Below, piece after piece: positions 1-8,159 of a DNA stretch of 64,000 nucleotides; position 1 is the first letter of the stretch, and every line of letters starts with the position of its first letter. The stretch spans positions 1,116,001 through 1,180,000 of the forward strand of contig NZ_CP059897.1 in NCBI RefSeq assembly GCF_014126615.1. Direction: 5' to 3'. The stretch is from Ciceribacter thiooxidans. Lineage in GTDB: Bacteria; Pseudomonadota; Alphaproteobacteria; Rhizobiales; Rhizobiaceae. The notes under the pieces are model-generated. The model was not told where the DNA came from. It saw only the letters and a list, made by a program, of their open reading frames with translations, and did no database searches. The position numbers and the translations under genes were made by a program.

Positions 1-41
1 ATGTCATTTTCTTTGCTGCTCTCGCGCGGCCCCTTGCGACC

Positions 42-67
42 GGAACAAAAGGGTCCTCGCGCCTGTT
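42..67 (+). promoter_or_regulatory. EcfG-type general-stress promoter candidate
   Basis: GGAAC at 42-46, a 17-nt spacer, then TGTT at 64-67, matching the rhizobial general-stress pattern GGAAC-N18/19-TT. It lies 35 nt before the ATG at 102 of the dehydrogenase gene and makes any start upstream of about 75 unlikely. Pattern match only. Confidence 0.5.
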
Positions 68-101
68 GTTGAGGGCCGGAGTCTGCGAAGGAGACGAGAA
101 G

Positions 102-1085
102 ATGGAGGCAATGTTGCCGACCGAAGCGATGATGCGTGCAGCGGTGATCACCGGGGCGGGACGGATGGAGGTGCGGCAGGCGCCGCTGCCCGAACCGAAG
201 GCCGGGGAGGTTCGTATCCGTCTCGAGGGTTGCGGTGTCTGCGCCTCCAACCTCGGGCCGTGGTCGGGGCCGGACTGGATGACGTTTCCGACCGAGAACG
301 GCGGGCTCGGACACGAGGGCTGGGGCTGGATCGATGCCGTCGGTCCGGGCGTCGACGACCTGCAGCCCGGCGACCGTGTTGCCGCGCTCTCCTATCACGC
401 CTATGCCGAATACGACGTGGCGGCGGCAGATGCCGTCGTGAAGCTTCCGGATTCGCTTGCGGGCCAGCCGTTTCCGGGGGAGCCCCTCGGATGTGCGATG
501 AATATCTTCGAGCGCAGCGGCGTCGAGGAAGGCCAGACCGTCGCGATCGTGGGCCTCGGCTTTCTGGGTGCGCTTCTGACCCAGCTCTGCGTCGATGCGG
601 GCGCGACCGTGATCGGCATCTCCCGGCGACCGTTCGCGCTGGAGGTCGGTCGCCGTGCGGGCGCTCAAACGACGCTGGCCTGGAACGACAGCGGCGCGGT
701 TCTCGACGAGGTCAGGTCCTTGACCGACCGGGCGCTCTGCGACGTCGTGATTGAGGCCGTCGGCAAACAGTCTTCGCTCGATCTTGCCTCGGAACTCACC
801 GGTGAGCGCGGCCGGCTGGTGATCGCCGGCTACCACCAGGACGGACCGCGACAGGTCAACATGCAGATGTGGAACTGGCGCGGCCTGGACGTGATCAACG
901 CACATGAGCGGGACCCGGCCGTCTATGTGAGCGGTATCCGCAAGGCCGTCTATGCGGTGGCGAGCGGCAGGATCGACCCGGGGAGGCTGTTGACGCATCG
1001 CTTCGATCTCTCCGAACTCGGAGAGGCGCTGAACGCGACGCGCGATCGTCCCGACGGTTTTCTCAAAGCGGTGGTGGTGCTGTGA
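102..1085 (+). CDS. Zinc-type medium-chain alcohol dehydrogenase (MDR family)
   Basis: A 327-residue NAD(P)-dependent dehydrogenase of the zinc-containing MDR family, cytosolic. Visible motifs: GCGVC at residues 43-47 (Cys47 as expected zinc ligand), a GHE triad at 70-72, and a Rossmann glycine motif VGLGFLG at 149-155. The four-Cys structural zinc lobe is missing, so it resembles the shorter sugar or polyol dehydrogenase-like members. The ATG at 102 is chosen because AAGGAGA sits just upstream and an EcfG-type promoter lies at 42-67. The next gene overlaps its stop by 4 nt, so the two are probably translationally coupled. The substrate is unknown; partnership with a Gfo/Idh enzyme suggests sugar or cyclitol oxidation, which is inference. 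Confidence 0.8.
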   Translation: MEAMLPTEAMMRAAVITGAGRMEVRQAPLPEPKAGEVRIRLEGCGVCASNLGPWSGPDWMTFPTENGGLGHEGWGWIDAVGPGVDDLQPGDRVAALSYHAYAEYDVAAADAVVKLPDSLAGQPFPGEPLGCAMNIFERSGVEEGQTVAIVGLGFLGALLTQLCVDAGATVIGISRRPFALEVGRRAGAQTTLAWNDSGAVLDEVRSLTDRALCDVVIEAVGKQSSLDLASELTGERGRLVIAGYHQDGPRQVNMQMWNWRGLDVINAHERDPAVYVSGIRKAVYAVASGRIDPGRLLTHRFDLSELGEALNATRDRPDGFLKAVVVL

Positions 1086-2110
1086 GCGTGGCCTATCCGA
1101 TAACCCGACCGGTACCGCAGGAGATCGGCAGGCGGATCGCCTTTCTTGGCGTCGGCTGGATCGGCCTCTCGCGCCTGCAGGCGATGGTCGATACCGGTCT
1201 GTGCCGCAAGGTCGTGCTTTGTGACCCGTCGGACGAGCGGATCGCCGAAGCTTGCCGGGCCGCCCCTGCGGCGGAATGCGTTTCGAGCTTCGACGCCCTG
1301 CTCGATCGCGACCTCGACGGCGTCGTGATCGCCACGCCGAGCGCCGTCCATGCGGAGCAGGCGCTGCGGGCGATCGACCGGGGTCTCGCGGTATTCTGCC
1401 AGAAGCCACTCGCACGCACGGCCGACGAGGTGCGGACCGTCATCGCGGCGGCTAAGGCAAGGAACGTGCTGCTCGGCGTCGACCTCTCCTATCGCCATGC
1501 CGAAGGGGTCCGCGTTCTGCGCGACCGCGTCAGGGGCGGGCAGCTCGGCCGGATATTCGACGTCGAGCTGGTGTTTCACAACGCCTACGGCCCCGACAAG
1601 GCGTGGTTCTACGACAAGACGCTCTCCGGCGGCGGATGCCTGATGGATCTCGGCATTCACCTCGTCGATCTCGCGCTCGACGTGCTCGACTGGCCCGAGG
1701 TCGGCGAGGTCCGCGGCGCCCTGTTCGCCGAAGGACGGCGTTTGACGGGCGCCCGCGAGGTGACCGAGGATTTCGCCAGTGCGACGATCTCGCTTGCGAA
1801 CGGTGTGAACGTCCGGCTCGCCTGCTCGTGGAAACTCAATGCCGGATGCGACGCCGTGATCGAGGCGAGCTTCCACGGCACCGAGGCATCCGCCTCCTTC
1901 CGCAATCTCGCGGGTTCGTTCTACGATTTCGAGACCGTCCTTCTCCGCGGCACCTCGCAGGAACGTCTCGTCGCTCCGCCGGACGAATGGGGCGGTCGGG
2001 CGGCCCGTCTGTGGCTGACGCAGCTTGCGGCCGATCCGGGCTATGATCCGGAAATCGAGCATATGGCGCAGGTCGCAGAAACGCTCGACCGCATCTATCT
2101 CAGCACCTGA
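1082..2110 (+). CDS. Gfo/Idh/MocA family oxidoreductase
   Basis: A 342-residue NAD(P)-dependent oxidoreductase. The N-terminal Rossmann fold shows GVGWIG near residue 22, the family Lys-Pro motif appears as FCQKPLA, and the C-terminal domain has GGGCLMDLGIHLVDL, whose Asp/His are typical active-site residues. It starts at a GTG that overlaps the TGA of the upstream dehydrogenase, so it is the second gene of a two-gene operon under the stress-type promoter at 42-67. Members of this family act on inositols, sugars or amino-sugars; the sequence alone does not give the substrate. Confidence 0.8.
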   Translation: MSVAYPITRPVPQEIGRRIAFLGVGWIGLSRLQAMVDTGLCRKVVLCDPSDERIAEACRAAPAAECVSSFDALLDRDLDGVVIATPSAVHAEQALRAIDRGLAVFCQKPLARTADEVRTVIAAAKARNVLLGVDLSYRHAEGVRVLRDRVRGGQLGRIFDVELVFHNAYGPDKAWFYDKTLSGGGCLMDLGIHLVDLALDVLDWPEVGEVRGALFAEGRRLTGAREVTEDFASATISLANGVNVRLACSWKLNAGCDAVIEASFHGTEASASFRNLAGSFYDFETVLLRGTSQERLVAPPDEWGGRAARLWLTQLAADPGYDPEIEHMAQVAETLDRIYLST

Positions 2111-2120
2111 AGACCGGGAC

Positions 2121-2642
2121 TCAGGGCCGGGAGTTGGCGATCTCGGTGGGCTCGCCGAGCTCGGCCTGCAGCCGCTGGCGGGCACGGAAAAGGCGGCTCT
2201 TCACCGTTCCGACCGCGCAACCGCAGATGACGGCGGCGTCCTCGTAGCGCTCGCCCAGCATCACCACCAGGACGATGATCTCGCGGTGGTGCTGCGGCAG
2301 GCGCGCAAGGGCGCGCTTCACGTCGGAGACACGCAGGGTGCCTTCCTGGTCGGCGGCAATCTGCGGCATCTGCGAGACGCACTCCTCGATGCCCACCGGC
2401 TCGCGACCGGCGGTTCGCCTGCGGGTGAGAAAGGTGTTGCGCATGATCGTGAAGAGCCAGGACTTGAGACGTGTGCCGCGCTCGAACTTGTCGAGATTGC
2501 CGAGTGCCTTCATCAACGTTTCCTGCACGAGATCGTCGGCTTCGTCCGGTTGTCGGCACAAAGATCTGGCAAAGGCTCGCAGGGCCGGTATGAGGTCGAC
2601 GATCTCGTGATGCGCAACAGTTCCTTGCGGATACGTGGTCAC
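2121..2642 (-). CDS. EcfG-like RNA polymerase sigma factor (general stress response)
   Basis: A 173-residue ECF sigma factor. Region 2 is recognised by ADDLVQETLMKAL and by RLKSWLFTIMRNTFL, which is characteristic of EcfG/RpoE2 proteins; region 4 ends in the helix-turn-helix around GTVKSRLFRARQRL. In alphaproteobacteria EcfG is held by NepR and released by phosphorylated PhyR. The GTG at 2642 is chosen because an EcfG-type promoter lies at 2688-2712; an ATG further upstream at 2714 would precede the promoter. It shares the intergenic region with a divergent small NepR-like gene. No phyR is in the window, so it may be a secondary EcfG paralogue; I cannot tell from this alone. Confidence 0.85.
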   Translation of the reverse strand: MTTYPQGTVAHHEIVDLIPALRAFARSLCRQPDEADDLVQETLMKALGNLDKFERGTRLKSWLFTIMRNTFLTRRRTAGREPVGIEECVSQMPQIAADQEGTLRVSDVKRALARLPQHHREIIVLVVMLGERYEDAAVICGCAVGTVKSRLFRARQRLQAELGEPTEIANSRP

Positions 2643-2687
2643 GACCGGTAATCCTCTCGGTTGGCAGCAGTGCGGGTGTTCCCGATC

Positions 2688-2712
2688 AACGCGACAGTCC
2701 GGTACAGGTTCC
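2688..2712 (-). promoter_or_regulatory. EcfG-type promoter of the sigma factor gene
   Basis: Reading on the minus strand, GGAAC at 2712-2708, a 16-nt spacer and CGTT at 2691-2688. This is a perfect match to the published alphaproteobacterial EcfG consensus GGAAC-N16/17-CGTT. It lies about 46 nt upstream of the GTG at 2642, implying positive autoregulation. Confidence 0.8.
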
Positions 2713-2870
2713 AAGACTTCTACGTCAAGTTGCCGACGCCCCTCCGCGCCGAATGCATTGAAAAGGACCGCGCCGCGTCATATTCTCAGTTTGAGGAGAG
2801 GAATTTCCCTCACCACATTCCATCGTGCGCTTCGCCCTTGTGAACGCGCGGCAATCTCCGGGGACCAGGA

Positions 2871-3038
2871 TTGACCGAAACCCAAGAGCGAAAGGGCCGC
2901 AGGACGGCCGACAGGGCCGTCGACGCGAAGCTGCGACAGCTTCTGGCCGAGATCGAGAGCTGCCCCGTTCCCCCGCGCATTCAGGAGCTCGCCGAGGAAC
3001 TGCAGGTCGCGCTCGACCGGATGGCGGACAAGAACTAG
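2871..3038 (+). CDS. NepR-like anti-sigma factor candidate
   Basis: A 55-residue protein starting at a TTG preceded by GGGGACCAGGA. After a basic N-terminus it has the pattern VDAKLRQLLAEIESCPVP followed by PRIQELAEELQ. This resembles the NepR core, in which an amphipathic helix with LR precedes a PVP(D/P)R turn and a second leucine-rich helix. NepR binds EcfG sigma factors and keeps them inactive. Here the gene is divergent from the EcfG-like gene rather than cotranscribed with it as is usual. I see no EcfG-type promoter directly upstream. The assignment is by motif resemblance and is tentative. Confidence 0.55.
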   Translation: MTETQERKGRRTADRAVDAKLRQLLAEIESCPVPPRIQELAEELQVALDRMADKN

Positions 3039-3047
3039 CTCTGCGTC

Positions 3048-3281
3048 TCAACCGGCGAAGTGTGGCTCGGCAAAAACCAAGCGGTCGTCGATCGGCAGCA
3101 GGCGACCTTTGAGGTCGAGATGACGCAGCACAGGCGCGTTGCCGGTTTTGCGCTCCGAGCGGAGTTTTTTCGCCGCGGCGAGCGCCAGGTGATAGCTCGA
3201 ATATGCCGGCGAGCGCAGGCCGTGCCCGACGAAGCACCAGCCGTTCGAATGCGGTACGATATCCAGAAATTCCTGTTCCAT
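3048..3281 (-). CDS. Small conserved hypothetical protein (DUF2188-like)
   Basis: A 77-residue soluble protein starting at an ATG with GGGAGAAGAGGAA just upstream. The central stretch (GWCFVGHGLRSPAYSSY followed by HLALAAAKKLRSERK) looks like the small DUF2188-type fold, in which a short beta hairpin precedes an Ala/Lys-rich helix; this is a weak resemblance. The start is only 29 nt after the treZ stop on the same strand, so it is probably the last gene of the glgA-treZ unit. No function is known to me. Confidence 0.6.
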   Translation of the reverse strand: MEQEFLDIVPHSNGWCFVGHGLRSPAYSSYHLALAAAKKLRSERKTGNAPVLRHLDLKGRLLPIDDRLVFAEPHFAG

Positions 3282-3310
3282 TTTCCTCTTCTCCCGTGTC
3301 TTTTCCGACT

Positions 3311-5185
3311 TCAGCCGTGCCGACCCGCAGCGAGGCAGACGGCATAAGGCGCAAGCTCGAGCGCGCCGGTCCGTGCCATCGTTGCATCCTTCGGCCATCG
3401 GTGGACGATCCGGCCGTCTACGGCCGGCACTTCTGATGATGAACCGGTCAGGTTGGCCCGCAGTTCCAGTTTTCCTTCATCAAATACCCAGTCGATGGCG
3501 ATGAGCCCGTCCTTCTGCGTCAGGATCCTGCCGCCCATCTCCGTCGCGCGGGCGGTGAGCGGCCAGACAAATCGTCGTCGCGCCTCGACGAGATCGCCGA
3601 CGAAGGCCCGGTACGCCCGGCCTTTCGGTGTCACGGCGGCCGCCCAGTCGAGTTTGGACGTTTCGAACGTTTTCCGGTCGTTCGGGTCCGGCAGTCCCTC
3701 GATGTCGACCGCGTGCTCCGATCCATGGCCAAAATTGCGCGCCTCGCGGAGCCTGCCCTGGTAATCGGCCTCGTGAACCTCTCGCGGGTGATCGCAGAAG
3801 AAGACGAAAGGCTGTTCGCAGGCGAATTCCTCGCCCATGAAGAGGAGCGGGATCTGCGGCGAAAGCAGAAGCACCGCCATCAGGGCGTCGACGAGCCGCG
3901 GATCGGCGGTGGACCGCAGCCGCTCCCCGAAGGCGCGATTGCCGATCTGGTCGTGGTTCTGCAGGAAGTTGACGAAGGCGCTCGGTGGCAAGTGCCCGCT
4001 CGGCTCGCCGACCGTCTTGCCGTCGAGCGTGGGGCGAGGCTCTCCCTGATAAACGAAGCCTTCGGCGAGTGAGCGCCGGAGCAGGCGGAAAGGATCGGCC
4101 GAGAAGTCGAGATAATAGCCCGCCGTCTCGCCGGTGGCGATCACATGGGCCACGTGATGGAAATCGTCGTTCCACTTGGCGACGAAGCGTCTCGTTCCGT
4201 CGGACTGCAGCTCCATCGGCCCGGTGACGTTGCGGGCATCCTCTATGATCAGGTGGATCTCGCGGCCGGGAAAGCTCGCCGCGACGCGGGTTCCGAGTTC
4301 CGTCAGCAGAGGCGTCCTGCCCGGCTTGTCGACGAAATGGTCGATGGCATCGAGGCGAAGGCCGTCGATGAAGAATTCCTCCAGCCAGTAGAGCGCGTTC
4401 TCGAGCACGAAATCGCGGGTGGGCTGCCTGCCGAAGTCGGGTGCCGGTCCCCACGGGGTCCCCCTCTCCGGATCGAAGAAGTCCGGCGCGTAATGGGTGA
4501 GGTAGTTCCCGTAGATGCCGAAGTGATTGTAGACGACGTCGAGCACCACCATCATTCCGAGGCCGTGGGCAGTGTCGATGAAGTGTTTCATGTCGTCCGG
4601 ATCGCCGTAGGCCGTGTGGGGCGCATATTGCAGCACGCCGTCATAGCCCCAGCCGCGCTCGCCGTAGAAGGCGGCGACCGGCATCAGTTCGATGGCGGTG
4701 ATGCCGAGTTCCGCGAGTTCTTGCAGTCGTTCGGCTGCGGCCCTGAAAGTCCCTTCGGCGGTGAACGTTCCCACGTGCAATTCATAGAACACCGCCTCGT
4801 GCCACGGGCGGCCGCGCCAGCCACTGTTCTTCCAGGCATAGGCCAAGGGGTCCACGACGAGCGACGGACTTTCGGTTCCCGAAACCTGGGCACGCGACGC
4901 CGGGTCCGGCACCGTCTTTTGGTCGGGGAGCACGAAGGAATAGCGGGCTCCCGGGTAGACCCCATGCACGACGAGCTCGAACCAGCCGTCGCCGGCAGGC
5001 GTCATCTGCCGGTCGTCACGCCCTTCGATCCGGAGGCGCATGCCGGCCGACGACGGTGCCCAGATACGAAAGCGGACCTCGCCTTGTGAGATGATCTCCG
5101 CGCCCCAGCTTTTCCGAAAAGAACGCTTGTCGCCAGGAAAGGCCTCTGCCTTCGCCTGCCGCGCGTTCTGGTGCCGCCCCTCCAT
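3311..5185 (-). CDS. treZ: Malto-oligosyltrehalose trehalohydrolase
   Basis: A 624-residue GH13 enzyme that releases trehalose from maltooligosyl-trehalose made by TreY, in the cytosol. An N-terminal beta-sandwich domain (about residues 25-115) is followed by the barrel. GH13 conserved regions: DVVYNHFG from Asp216, GLRLDA with nucleophile Asp279, IIED with acid/base Glu315, and QNHDQIGNR with Asp412. The ATG at 5185 has AAGGGG seven bases upstream; longer starts run into glgA. It follows glgA by 59 nt, linking glycogen and trehalose metabolism as often seen in rhizobia. No treY is present in the window, so the partner must lie elsewhere. Confidence 0.92.
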   Translation of the reverse strand: MEGRHQNARQAKAEAFPGDKRSFRKSWGAEIISQGEVRFRIWAPSSAGMRLRIEGRDDRQMTPAGDGWFELVVHGVYPGARYSFVLPDQKTVPDPASRAQVSGTESPSLVVDPLAYAWKNSGWRGRPWHEAVFYELHVGTFTAEGTFRAAAERLQELAELGITAIELMPVAAFYGERGWGYDGVLQYAPHTAYGDPDDMKHFIDTAHGLGMMVVLDVVYNHFGIYGNYLTHYAPDFFDPERGTPWGPAPDFGRQPTRDFVLENALYWLEEFFIDGLRLDAIDHFVDKPGRTPLLTELGTRVAASFPGREIHLIIEDARNVTGPMELQSDGTRRFVAKWNDDFHHVAHVIATGETAGYYLDFSADPFRLLRRSLAEGFVYQGEPRPTLDGKTVGEPSGHLPPSAFVNFLQNHDQIGNRAFGERLRSTADPRLVDALMAVLLLSPQIPLLFMGEEFACEQPFVFFCDHPREVHEADYQGRLREARNFGHGSEHAVDIEGLPDPNDRKTFETSKLDWAAAVTPKGRAYRAFVGDLVEARRRFVWPLTARATEMGGRILTQKDGLIAIDWVFDEGKLELRANLTGSSSEVPAVDGRIVHRWPKDATMARTGALELAPYAVCLAAGRHG

Positions 5186-5244
5186 GTTTTGCCCCTTCGC
5201 TTTTGGTGTGCCAGTAACAGCACGTCTGTCGAAAAGGTTCCGCC

Positions 5245-6753
5245 TCAGCGCACCATCCGACGAACGGAACGACGGCCGGCCGAGGGCTCGGTAAATCCGA
5301 CCTCCGTCGACTGTCCGATGGTCACTCCCGACAACCGTCCGTAGAGCGATGCATACTCCCTGGCGCTCCGATCCCACGAGAAGCGGGCCTTCATCGCCTG
5401 GCCGCGCAGGCGTGCCCAGTGATTGCCGTCGTGGTAGGCGTGGAGTGCACGACTGAGGGCATGGCGAAGCGCATCAACGGTGACCGGGTGGAACTGGAAG
5501 CCGGTCGCGACCCGCGCGGAGAGTGCCGCGACATTGGCGTCGATGACCGTTTCGGAGAGCCCGCCGGTGCGGGAGACGATTGGAACGGAGCCATAACGCA
5601 ATGCATAGAGTTGGGTCAGTCCGCACGGTTCGAAGCGCGACGGCTGGATAATCGCGTCCGCACTGCCGTGGATGAGATGCGCCAGATGCTCCTCGTACCC
5701 GACATAGACCGACATCCGGCCGGGATGGGCGTGCGCGAGCGCCTCCAGCTGCTGCTCAATGGCTCGGTCGCCACGGCCGCAGATGACGAGTTTTCCTCCT
5801 TTCGACAGGAAATCGTCCGCCGCGGCTGCGAGCAGGTCCATACCCTTCTGCCAGGTGAGCCGGCTCACGACGCCGAACAGCGGTCCCGGATCGGTGTCGA
5901 GCCCGAGACGCTGCAGCAAGATCTTCTTGTTCTTCTCCTTTTGCCGCGGGTTGGTCGCCCCGTAATTGTAGGGAAGGTAGGGATCGGTCGTCGGGTCCCA
6001 CACCTCCTCGTCGACCCCGTTGACGATTCCGAGGAGATCGTTGCGCCGCGTGCGCAGAACGCCTTCCATCCCCATGCCGAAGCGCGCGGTCAGGATTTCG
6101 CGGGCATAGGTCGGGCTGACGGTGGTGATCGCATCGGCGTGGACGAGGCCGCCCTTCAGGTAGCTGATGCCACCGTAATACTCCATGAGCTCGGTGCGGT
6201 AATGGGAGGCCGGCAGATCGAGGAACGGCAGGAGGCTCGCATCGAACTGTCCCTGGAAGGCGAGGTTGTGGATTGTGAGCACCGTCGGCACGCTGCAGCC
6301 TCGGTGTCTCATGTAGACGGGCGTCAGTGCCGCCTGCCAGTCGTGGACATGGACGACGTCCGGTCGCCCGCCGGGCAGGGCTCCGCGGGCGATTTCCGCG
6401 CCTGCGAGCGACAGCACCGCGAACCGCTTCCAGTTGTCGCCGAAATCCTGTCCGTTCTCGTCGCTGTAAGGGCCGCCGGCACGATGAAACAGCGACGGCG
6501 CATCGAGAACGAGGATCTCTCCGGCTCCGGTTCTCGCTCTCCTGAGCATGACCGGTTCGCTGAGAAGGGTCATCTCGGCGACGGGGACGAGCAGGCCGGC
6601 CAGCCGCTCCAGAGCGGTCGTGTAGCCGGGAATGAGGGTCGTGGTGGACACGCCGAGATTGGAAAGCGCCTTCGGTAACGCACCGGTCACATCCGCAAGC
6701 CCCCCGGTTTTCGCGAAGGGGAAGAACTCAGAGGTTACCGCCAGAACCTTCAT
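5245..6753 (-). CDS. glgA: Glycogen synthase (ADP-glucose type)
   Basis: A 502-residue GT5 enzyme that extends alpha-1,4-glucan with ADP-glucose. It begins MKVLAVTSEFFPFAKTGGLADV, containing the diagnostic ADP-glucose-binding KTGGLADV at residues 15-22. The C-terminal half carries PSRFEPCGLTQLYALRYG and SRTGGLSETV, the conserved nucleotide-sugar and acceptor motifs of the GT-B fold. The ATG at 6753 matches family starts. It is the first gene of a glgA-treZ-small gene unit, with a candidate EcfG-type promoter at 6885-6909, consistent with osmotic or stationary-phase accumulation of glycogen and trehalose. Confidence 0.93.
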   Translation of the reverse strand: MKVLAVTSEFFPFAKTGGLADVTGALPKALSNLGVSTTTLIPGYTTALERLAGLLVPVAEMTLLSEPVMLRRARTGAGEILVLDAPSLFHRAGGPYSDENGQDFGDNWKRFAVLSLAGAEIARGALPGGRPDVVHVHDWQAALTPVYMRHRGCSVPTVLTIHNLAFQGQFDASLLPFLDLPASHYRTELMEYYGGISYLKGGLVHADAITTVSPTYAREILTARFGMGMEGVLRTRRNDLLGIVNGVDEEVWDPTTDPYLPYNYGATNPRQKEKNKKILLQRLGLDTDPGPLFGVVSRLTWQKGMDLLAAAADDFLSKGGKLVICGRGDRAIEQQLEALAHAHPGRMSVYVGYEEHLAHLIHGSADAIIQPSRFEPCGLTQLYALRYGSVPIVSRTGGLSETVIDANVAALSARVATGFQFHPVTVDALRHALSRALHAYHDGNHWARLRGQAMKARFSWDRSAREYASLYGRLSGVTIGQSTEVGFTEPSAGRRSVRRMVR

Positions 6754-6884
6754 TGCGAGTTCCCGTGCCTTCTCCGGTTCGCGTCGGACAAAGATCGATG
6801 TTTGTCGGCTACCTGATGCTGTGTTTTGGGGATACTCCGGATGTCCGCCGAGACGACGGACGCTGTGCCCCGGATGCGAGGAAT

Positions 6885-6909
6885 AATGTAAGCGTGTGAC
6901 AAAAGTTCC
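6885..6909 (-). promoter_or_regulatory. Candidate EcfG-type promoter for glgA-treZ
   Basis: On the minus strand GGAAC at 6909-6905, 16 nt, CATT at 6888-6885, which fits GGAAC-N18-TT but has CA instead of CG. It lies about 130 nt upstream of glgA. The gene-free stretch 6754-7199 otherwise holds only the hairpin at 6954-6979. Confidence 0.4.
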
Positions 6910-6953
6910 AGCCCCGGAGCCGCATCGACGATGTTTCTTTCCTCGACGCCAAA

Positions 6954-6979
6954 GCCCCGTCGCCTGGCGGCGACGGGGC
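6954..6979 (-). terminator. Hairpin terminator
   Basis: A perfect 11-bp GC-rich stem with a 4-nt loop. Read on the minus strand it is followed by TTT. It lies downstream of the small membrane protein gene at 7200-7352 and before the glgA promoter, so it would separate the two minus-strand units. Confidence 0.6.
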
Positions 6980-7199
6980 CCTGGGAGGATCGAACCGGGC
7001 GTTGCGTATCCGCGCCGGCAATCCCACAACACTGGGATGTGACGGAAGTTTCCTTCGTGTCGAAAACTTTTTCGCCCGGCCTGGTGCAGACTGCATCGAA
7101 GAGCGGGAGAGTCTTGACGGATACGCGGCAGCCGCCGCTGCCCGTTGGCGGCGGAAGACCGGCGGAGTGCGGAGTGGTGTGCCGCGGACCGGAACGGAA

Positions 7200-7352
7200 C
7201 TACTGCTCGATCGCGTGTGGAGGATAGCTACCCTGGTCGCTCCTGGTCGTGTTACTTTCCTCGCCGACGAAAAGCCAGGCCAGAACCAGCACTGCGAGGG
7301 CGGCGATGGCAAGGCCGATGACCGTGCGCGTGCGTTTCGTCCCTGAAGTCAT
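7200..7352 (-). CDS. Small single-span membrane protein
   Basis: A 50-residue protein: a short basic N-terminus (TSGTKRTRT), one clear transmembrane helix at residues 11-29, and a polar tail. Of two adjacent ATGs the second (7352) is preferred because AGGAGG lies 4 nt before it. A candidate EcfG-type promoter lies at 7424-7448 and a hairpin terminator downstream, suggesting a monocistronic stress gene. No function is known. Confidence 0.6.
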   Translation of the reverse strand: MTSGTKRTRTVIGLAIAALAVLVLAWLFVGEESNTTRSDQGSYPPHAIEQ

Positions 7353-7423
7353 CATTCCTCCTGCAGTCACCTCGATGGCGGGACGGCGGTACTCTTGCAC
7401 GGCCTCGGACCCGGCGATCCTCA

Positions 7424-7448
7424 AACAATCCCGGCGGTGGCTTGTTCC
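7424..7448 (-). promoter_or_regulatory. Candidate EcfG-type promoter
   Basis: On the minus strand GGAAC at 7448-7444, 16 nt, TGTT at 7427-7424, fitting GGAAC-N18-TT. It precedes the small membrane protein gene by about 70 nt. Confidence 0.4.
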
Positions 7449-8159
7449 TTCACGCGGATGTGATCGTGTCCGGCCCAGATTGCGGGACGGACGTGCCGAC
7501 CCATGCCGAGGTTGGGCGAACCGGCAGCGCCCGAGGCCGCGCTGCGCGGCACCCGAGGGGCCGTTGCGGGATGCCGTGTCGCGTTCATGGACCGGACGGT
7601 CTTGCCGGAGTTCTTTCAAAGTATAACCGGTAATATTTCGCTCATTTCCAATTGCGGCCGGTCCGGCCGAAACTCAGCCGTGACTCCGGTGAGGTTCTTG
7701 TTCCGATCTGAGGCAGTAAACGCGGCTTTTCCGGAGCGCCCAAGACAATCGGCAACGTTGCCTCGGCGGACCGTTTGAGCAATAATCCCCTAAAAATTCA
7801 GGGCGCACTACTGGGGAAGGCCGATGCAGCCCCACCGTTCTGCTTTCCCACGGTCGAGCGAAAGATAGCCCATTTTAGGTTATTTCAGGCGAATTTCCGT
7901 CGAAAGAGGTATAATTCGCCCCTGCGCTTTTGGGGGATTTCGTTGCTGTGCTGTCTCTGCCGAGATCAGACGGGGCCTCGAATGCAGTATTCGGCTCACC
8001 CAAGGGGATTAGCTCCAACGAATATATAACCCATTATAGTCGTTTCCTTTAGGAAGGATTCATATTATTGTTCATTTCTAATATAAGAGCGCTGAGGGGC
8101 CGGTCCGCCTTCCCTACAGCCCGCGAGTTCCGAGTTCTGTGTAAAGCGGGAGCAAGAAA
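7449..8159 (+). other. Long gene-free region upstream of the LuxR-type regulator
   Basis: About 700 bases in which I find no convincing gene. The second half is clearly richer in A and T than its surroundings. It contains TAATCCCCTAA at 7783-7793, the same element inverted (GGGGATTA) at 8004-8011, and TAACCCATTA at 8027-8036. Related elements recur before the polysaccharide operon at 9411-9451. The region probably carries the control sites of the regulator gene at 8160; short reading frames here have no ribosome-binding site or family resemblance. Confidence 0.45.

Noticed and set aside
950..2185. Long minus-strand reading frame opposite the first two genes
   Set aside because: It mirrors the Gfo/Idh gene, has low-complexity Arg/Gly-rich translation and no ribosome-binding site; it is an antisense shadow typical of high-GC DNA.
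2643..2714. Longer version of the EcfG-like sigma factor from ATG 2714
   Set aside because: That ATG lies upstream of the perfect EcfG-type promoter at 2688-2712, so it could not be translated from that transcript.
7503..8029. Short plus-strand frames before the LuxR-type gene
   Set aside because: No ribosome-binding site, odd composition and no recognisable sequence; the region is better read as control DNA.
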